Source: SCGC-AAA076-P13 sp905478035
GTDB taxonomy: Bacteria; Pseudomonadota; Gammaproteobacteria; Magnimaribacterales; D2472
DNA length: 64,000 nt
Direction of reading: 5' to 3'
NCBI GenBank assembly: GCA_943846785.1
Contig: OX044367.1
Location: 992,001-1,056,000, forward strand
Each line of letters opens with the position of its first letter. Position 1 is the stretch's first letter. Positions 59,651 to 64,000 of the stretch are shown here, piece after piece. A program made the translations under genes and the position numbers. The notes under the pieces were generated by a model. The model ran no database searches. It saw only the letters and a list, made by a program, of their open reading frames with translations, and was not told the origin of the DNA.

Positions 59651-60754
59651 GTGACTGATAATACAAATCTAATTCAAAAAATTCATGAATCTAAGTTCAA
59701 GCTTACCTTTGTCTCAAGTGGCGGAGGAACAAATGCAATTTCTTCACTATTGAAAGTACCTGGAGCTAGCAATACAGTTCTAGAGTCTTATATTCCTTAT
59801 TCAAAGAAATCTATGGACTTATTTCTAAATAGAAAACCAGACCACTACTGCTCATTAAATACTTCTTTGAGTATGGCAGCTAACGCATATAAAAAATGCA
59901 TACAAATTGATAAAGAATATAAAAAAAAATATTTCATTGGCATCTCAGTAACAGCAAGCTTAGCGACAACTTATACAAAGATTGGAGATCATAAATTTTA
60001 TATATCTCTTCAAACGGAATCTTTTACAAAATCAATAGAATGTTTATTAATTAAAGGTTCTAGAACAAGGGAAGAGGAAGAGCAATTAATAACTGAATAT
60101 GTTTTAAGCCTTCTAGCTGAATTCTGTGGGATTAAAAAAGATCTTCCAATCCATGATGAAATACCAATCATACATATAGTAAAAGCTGAGAAATCTTGGA
60201 AAAAATTATTAAATAATGATGTTAATTTTGTATCAAGTGACAGATCTACTCCTGAGCTAATTTTTCCAGGTTCATTTAACCCTCTTCATGATGGTCACTT
60301 ACGAATGAGAGAACTAGCTGAAAAAAAAACAGGCATGCGGGCTACTTTTGAAATTTGTGCGAGAAATGCTGACAAGCCTCCCCTTACTTTTCATGAAATA
60401 AAAAGAACACTTGATCAATTTACTGAGAATGATAGCTGGGTAATGACTTCAGCAGGAAGGTTTAGTGAAAAAGCTGAGATGTTCCCTAATTCTGTTTTTA
60501 TTATTGGCGCTGATACACTGATGAGAGTTTTTGATGAAAAATTTTATTCAAATAAGAAAGATATGATTGATCATATTGAGAGATTCAATGATCACAATAT
60601 CAACTTTCTTGTTTTTGGTAGAAAAGTAAATAATAAATTTATATCGCTAAGGGATATTAATATTCCTAATAATATTAGAAACAGATGTACCGGATTTGAA
60701 GAAGGTAGCTTTAGAGATGATATCTCTTCAACAGAATTAAGACTGGAAGAATAG
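59651..60754 (+). CDS. Fusion: PncC/CinA-C-like NMN deamidase + NadD-like nucleotidyltransferase
   Basis: Two domains of NAD metabolism in one protein. Residues about 12-175 match the CinA C-terminal/PncC fold: FVSSGGGTNAISSLL, VPGASNTVLESYIPYS, ATTYTKIGDHKFY. PncC enzymes convert NMN to NaMN. Residues about 203-367 are an adenylyltransferase with GSFNPLHDGH from Gly207, GADTLMRVF and ISSTELR at the end; NadD converts NaMN to NaAD. The pairing suggests successive steps of pyridine nucleotide recycling, with activity unproven because the first domain lacks the canonical ESCTGG (here SSGGGT, with Ser kept). The start is GTG at 59651. Confidence 0.86.
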   Translation: MTDNTNLIQKIHESKFKLTFVSSGGGTNAISSLLKVPGASNTVLESYIPYSKKSMDLFLNRKPDHYCSLNTSLSMAANAYKKCIQIDKEYKKKYFIGISVTASLATTYTKIGDHKFYISLQTESFTKSIECLLIKGSRTREEEEQLITEYVLSLLAEFCGIKKDLPIHDEIPIIHIVKAEKSWKKLLNNDVNFVSSDRSTPELIFPGSFNPLHDGHLRMRELAEKKTGMRATFEICARNADKPPLTFHEIKRTLDQFTENDSWVMTSAGRFSEKAEMFPNSVFIIGADTLMRVFDEKFYSNKKDMIDHIERFNDHNINFLVFGRKVNNKFISLRDINIPNNIRNRCTGFEEGSFRDDISSTELRLEE

Positions 60755-60758
60755 AAGC

Positions 60759-60953
60759 TTAGTTATGTGGTGGAAGCTTGGCTTCAACAAACCATTCATG
60801 GACTCTTTTTGCAGGATTAAACTTTTTCAGTCTCATCTTTTTATTTTCAAGAGTAAATTTCCTAGTCTTGATAGCTGTGTAATGATAGGTATGGCTATCA
60901 CGAGTTTCGCCTTCAGGAATTAAGTATACTTTTGTTTGTTTTTTATCAGCCAT
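60759..60953 (-). CDS. rpmG: 50S ribosomal protein L33, divergent
   Basis: Small basic protein of 64 residues. The second half, MRLKKFNPAKRVHEWFVEAKL, matches the L33 core (LKKFDPxxRQHVxxxEAK); the first half, TKVYLIPEGETRDSHTYHYTAI, is longer and differs from the usual KLVSSAGTGHFYTT. It has no cysteines. It stands alone rather than in an rpmB-rpmG pair, four bases from the fused NAD gene end. A TATAAT lies 11 bases before the ATG on its strand. I am fairly sure of L33 from the C-terminal half. Confidence 0.83.
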   Translation of the reverse strand: MADKKQTKVYLIPEGETRDSHTYHYTAIKTRKFTLENKKMRLKKFNPAKRVHEWFVEAKLPPHN

Positions 60954-61015
60954 AATAGAGTGGAATTATACACAAAAATACTAAAATGAGAATAAAAGAA
61001 AATTAATATTTCAAC

Positions 61016-61900
61016 TTAAAACTTACGCACTTCATCTTTGTTCCATAAACCCCAATAAGCTCCAACATCACCTTCACTATCAACTTTCCAAGATTCATCA
61101 AAAGATGAAAAATAAAAAATATCAATATTATTATTCTTGGACCAAAGCTGTATATTAATAAAATATTGTAAATAGTTTTTATAAGATGGATGTGCACCCC
61201 ACAGGTCACTTCCAGCACTAGGCCAGCCCGTTTCAGTAATTATAACTTTTTTACCATTAGCAGCCTTTGTAGCCTCTTGAAACATATCTTTCATATAAAG
61301 CAAAGAGTACTCTGATGCGCACCCTTCCCAAAATGGGTAGCAGTTAGCAAGAATAACATCACAAGCATTTGTTATATTAGGCCTATCTCTAAACTCATAG
61401 TAGGCATCAACATAACCAACAGGTATGTTGTTTATATTTTCTTTAACATAATCTATATAAGAGATGAGCTCATCTTCAGATAGTTCTTTTCTATAAATAA
61501 CTTCATTTCCAACAGCAGCAATATTTACTAACCCTTTTGAAGCTAGTTTTAATAAGCCCTCTATTTCATTATCATTACTTTTTAGATCATCGCTAAGCCA
61601 AGCTCCAACTAATGTTTTAAAACCCATATCAACAGCTATTTGAGCAATCCTTGCATGCTCATCAGTTGAAGAAAATGTTCTAATCCAGTTTGTGTAAGGT
61701 TTTAATATACTTAATCTTCTTTTGATCTGCTCATCAGATACAAAATCACCTGGCTGTTGTTCGTCTTCATATAAACTAAAACATATTCCATGGATTTTGC
61801 TTTCAACAATTTCACTACTGAGTTCTTTCAATTCATCTTCAGAAAGACTATCTAGATTTATCCCAAGTAATGATTTAATTTTTTCATCTCTCAAAGACAT
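61016..61900 (-). CDS. GH17-like beta-1,3-glucanase (cytosolic)
   Basis: A family 17 glycoside hydrolase acting on beta-1,3-glucans. Catalytic acid Glu133 is in AAVGNEV and nucleophile Glu223 in IITETGWPSAG, the GH17 signatures; NWIRTFSS and NCYPFWEG complete the barrel landmarks. It has 294 residues and no signal peptide, so it likely works in the cytosol on imported oligosaccharides. It starts one base after the GPH transporter stop, in an operon with it and the partial hydrolase. Laminarin oligosaccharides are the likely substrate. Confidence 0.87.
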   Translation of the reverse strand: MSLRDEKIKSLLGINLDSLSEDELKELSSEIVESKIHGICFSLYEDEQQPGDFVSDEQIKRRLSILKPYTNWIRTFSSTDEHARIAQIAVDMGFKTLVGAWLSDDLKSNDNEIEGLLKLASKGLVNIAAVGNEVIYRKELSEDELISYIDYVKENINNIPVGYVDAYYEFRDRPNITNACDVILANCYPFWEGCASEYSLLYMKDMFQEATKAANGKKVIITETGWPSAGSDLWGAHPSYKNYLQYFINIQLWSKNNNIDIFYFSSFDESWKVDSEGDVGAYWGLWNKDEVRKF

Positions 61901-61901
61901 T

Positions 61902-63332
61902 TTAATTTGCTCCTTCGTTTCTTTGACTTAATTGTTTTTTAATTTCAGCTGCTCTTTGTTCATCTATCTCGTAGTCACGCATTACATAAATAGCAAATAG
62001 TGTTCCTACAACTGGTATTGTTGAGTAAGCGATTCTAAGACCAGTAAGAGCTCCTTCAGGCTGTGTTGAAGCATCACCTGCAAAACCAACGTAGTACATA
62101 ATCAGACCTGATAAAAGTCCTGCAAGAGCAGTACCAAGCTTTATCATCCACCAATATATTGCTCCAAATGACCCTTCTTTTCTTGGGAGACCTTTTCTTA
62201 ATTCCTCATAATCACAAGCATCTGCTGTCATACTCATCATTAAAGTAAATAACCCGCCAATTCCAAATGAGAAGAAAGGCAGAGCAAATAAAAACATATA
62301 TGGCTTACCTGGAACAAACAAAAACCAAAATAAGACATATCCAATAATTGATATACATTGAGAAATTATAAAGGTTTCTTTTTTTCCATATGACTGAGCC
62401 ATTTTTGATACCAAGGGTATTACTAGAAATGTGGTAACAATAGCACCAACACTTCCATGCATTGCAGGCCATATACCTGCTGCCGATGCATCTCCAGAAA
62501 ATAGATAGTGCACAATAATAAAGAATGAGAATGCAGCAATGGTTTGAAAGGAATTAAAAACTAGAAAGGTTGCAATACATAGTTTTCTAAATGGAATGTT
62601 TTTCCATGCATCTCTAAATATATAAAAAATATTAATAATACTCTTTCCAGCATTGTCTCTTGTAAGAGGAACTAAATGATCATCGTTAAGTGTTGATTTA
62701 CTTTTAATAAAAATAGCAGGAATTATTGCAAGTGAAGTGCATAAGACACCGAATATAATTGAGAGAGTGCGTGTTCCTGTTGCAGCATCGACAAAAATAT
62801 TAGGATCATAAATAATAATCCAAATCCATGGAGCAAGAACCCATGCAAATTGACCTATAAATTGAGACACTGCCATGATTTGAGTTCTTTCATGAAAATT
62901 GTCACTCATTTCATAACCCATAGCTACAAATGGCACACCAAAAATTGTAATACCAAGATAAAAAATTAAATTAAATATTAAGAAATACCAAAAATTATAA
63001 GTCTCACCATTTTCAGGATAAAGCTGCCAAGATAATATGAATGCGATGCCTGTTAATATGCCGCCAACAAGAACATACTGCCGTCTTTTACCCCATTTAG
63101 ATTTTGTATTATCAGATATAAAACCCATTAATGGATCTGTTAAAGCATCAATAAATCTAGGTACAAAAGCAATAACTCCATACAATAGTGGATTAAATCC
63201 AAGATCTTGGATTAATACAACAATAAATATTGATAGTAATGCTGGAAAAAGTTGATTGGCTAACATTCCAAGACCAAATGCTATTTTCTGGCCCAACGAA
63301 ACGCTATTAGTTATATTTTCTATGTTATTCAT
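61902..63332 (-). CDS. GPH-family sugar:cation symporter
   Basis: Glycoside-pentoside-hexuronide carrier (MFS superfamily, melibiose-type) of 476 residues and twelve helices. RFIDALTDPLMGFISDNTKSKWGKRRQYVL-type sequence carries the conserved sodium/sugar-site Asp residues and GKRR; PFFSFGIGGLFTLMMSMTADACDYEE is another GPH motif. It has AGGGGGG just before the ATG. The gene sits between two glycoside hydrolases, so it probably imports the glucan oligosaccharides they make or use. Confidence 0.9.
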   Translation of the reverse strand: MNNIENITNSVSLGQKIAFGLGMLANQLFPALLSIFIVVLIQDLGFNPLLYGVIAFVPRFIDALTDPLMGFISDNTKSKWGKRRQYVLVGGILTGIAFILSWQLYPENGETYNFWYFLIFNLIFYLGITIFGVPFVAMGYEMSDNFHERTQIMAVSQFIGQFAWVLAPWIWIIIYDPNIFVDAATGTRTLSIIFGVLCTSLAIIPAIFIKSKSTLNDDHLVPLTRDNAGKSIINIFYIFRDAWKNIPFRKLCIATFLVFNSFQTIAAFSFFIIVHYLFSGDASAAGIWPAMHGSVGAIVTTFLVIPLVSKMAQSYGKKETFIISQCISIIGYVLFWFLFVPGKPYMFLFALPFFSFGIGGLFTLMMSMTADACDYEELRKGLPRKEGSFGAIYWWMIKLGTALAGLLSGLIMYYVGFAGDASTQPEGALTGLRIAYSTIPVVGTLFAIYVMRDYEIDEQRAAEIKKQLSQRNEGAN

Positions 63333-63358
63333 ATGAAATCCCCCCTGGATTCATATAG

Positions 63359-64000
63359 TTAATTAATTTCAAAATTTGTATAAGAATTTTTTATTACATC
63401 AAAAGTTATTTTTTTATTTCTATTTATATCTACTATGCCCCAGTACTCTTCATTTGCAGTGCCGTCATATGGTGTTCCATCGCTATTAGGAGCTGATCCA
63501 CCAGTATCTTGTTCACTTGGATTTCCTGCTTTCCATAAACCATCTGTGAATTGAAAAATAAAAGAGCCAATATTCTTATCTGAATTATTTAATACATCGT
63601 TAATAATTTTTTTATTGGCGTCAGCTTGGGCTTGTTGATTTTCGCCTTTATTGTATTTAGATGTTGATTTTGTCATGAAACTATCAGCTCCAATCTCAGC
63701 AAAATACATAGGTTTTTTACTAAGTTTCTCCCACTCTTCAAATATAGATGCCGGCTCATCCCACCTATAAACATTCATACCCCAAACATTGATACTAGAT
63801 GCTATTTTAAGAGCATCTTTACTTGGCAGATCGCCATGTGCACTAGAGACCAGCCTACTTGGATCTTCTATTTGTATAATCTGAGAAACAAGTTCCATGG
63901 ATTTATACCAATTATTTATATCCCCACCAAACCATTGTGGATTATAGTTATATTCATTTCCAAGCTCCCACATTAAAATTGCATCATGATCTTTATATTT
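63359..64000 (-). CDS. Glycoside hydrolase, TIM-barrel (GH2/GH5-like), 5' end beyond the window
   Basis: The frame stays open past the ATG at 63973 to the right edge (YKDHDAIL before MWELGNEYN), so the N-terminus is missing. The acid/base Glu is in MWELGNEYN and the nucleophile Glu in YFAEIGAD, the two-carboxylate pattern of clan A barrels. VNVYRWDEP and FQFTDGLWK are further barrel landmarks. I cannot fix the family: GH2-TIM, GH5 or a beta-1,3-glucan-active relative are all possible. It is the first visible gene of the operon with the GPH carrier and GH17. Confidence 0.8.
   Translation of the reverse strand, partial: KYKDHDAILMWELGNEYNYNPQWFGGDINNWYKSMELVSQIIQIEDPSRLVSSAHGDLPSKDALKIASSINVWGMNVYRWDEPASIFEEWEKLSKKPMYFAEIGADSFMTKSTSKYNKGENQQAQADANKKIINDVLNNSDKNIGSFIFQFTDGLWKAGNPSEQDTGGSAPNSDGTPYDGTANEEYWGIVDINRNKKITFDVIKNSYTNFEIN

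Noticed and set aside
1..64000. CRISPR array, insertion sequence, prophage or integrase
   Set aside because: No regular repeats, transposase, recombinase or phage gene is visible in any frame.

Overview
The window looks like a chromosomal segment of a streamlined, very AT-rich marine gammaproteobacterium. The closest fit I can offer is a SAR86-like oligotroph; this is an inference from composition, gene content and gene order, not a database match. Reasons: gammaproteobacterial gene sets (rpmF-fab-tmk-holB, mrp/metG, NhaB, MlaA, a type II secretion operon), sodium-coupled transport (NhaB, an AGCS symporter, a GPH sugar symporter), enzymes for the algal glucan laminarin, and tiny intergenic gaps with many overlapping gene ends. 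I see no phage, insertion sequence, integrase or CRISPR array.

Layout. 1-4.3 kb: a histidine operon beginning with a HisD-HisB fusion (cut by the left edge), then hisH, hisA, hisF and hisIE. 4.3-8.4 kb: a GH16 glucanase lipoprotein, an AGCS amino-acid symporter, a glutaredoxin and an SDR dehydrogenase. 8.4-14.2 kb: holB, tmk, mltG, a terminator, then acpP, fabG, fabD, rpmF and rluC, all on the minus strand. 14.3-21.1 kb: rne, nudC, nhaB, dusA, mlaA and a short Mrp-like ATPase. 21.2-25.4 kb: metG, a ferredoxin-NADP reductase, a soluble RnfB-like iron-sulfur protein and RNase T. 25.4-30.2 kb: grxD, pdxJ, an MFS carrier, a new 32-residue membrane peptide, a HIT protein, a small membrane protein, DedA and an epoxide hydrolase. 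30.2-31.2 kb: an outer-membrane porin.

31.4-48.3 kb is dominated by phosphate: a beta-propeller phytase, a TetR regulator, PitA, PPK2 and PPX, then a complete core type II secretion operon (gspC to gspM, with gspE carrying a one-base frameshift), then phoR and phoB. A good Pho-box candidate lies between phoR and gspC, in front of a 28-codon peptide gene that leads into the gsp genes. The system would plausibly sense phosphate starvation (PhoBR), secrete phosphorus-releasing enzymes (GspC-M), import the phosphate (PitA) and store it as polyphosphate (PPK2/PPX). The prepilin peptidase needed for the pseudopilins is at 53.6 kb.

48.3-61 kb: two divergent acyl-CoA synthetases, gamma-glutamyltranspeptidase, a 29-residue membrane peptide, prepilin peptidase, two unrecognised lipoproteins flanking tRNA-Gly(UCC), a PhoD-like phosphatase, a photolyase/cryptochrome-like protein, an exported alpha/beta hydrolase, a fused NMN-deamidase-like/NaMN-adenylyltransferase-like protein and ribosomal protein L33. 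61-64 kb: a laminarin-type module with a cytosolic GH17 glucanase, a GPH sugar symporter and a glycoside hydrolase running off the right edge.

Two features recur across the window. Most convergent gene pairs overlap at their 3' ends, and several first genes have a -10-like hexamer ending 5-6 bases before the start codon with no Shine-Dalgarno, which suggests leaderless transcripts.
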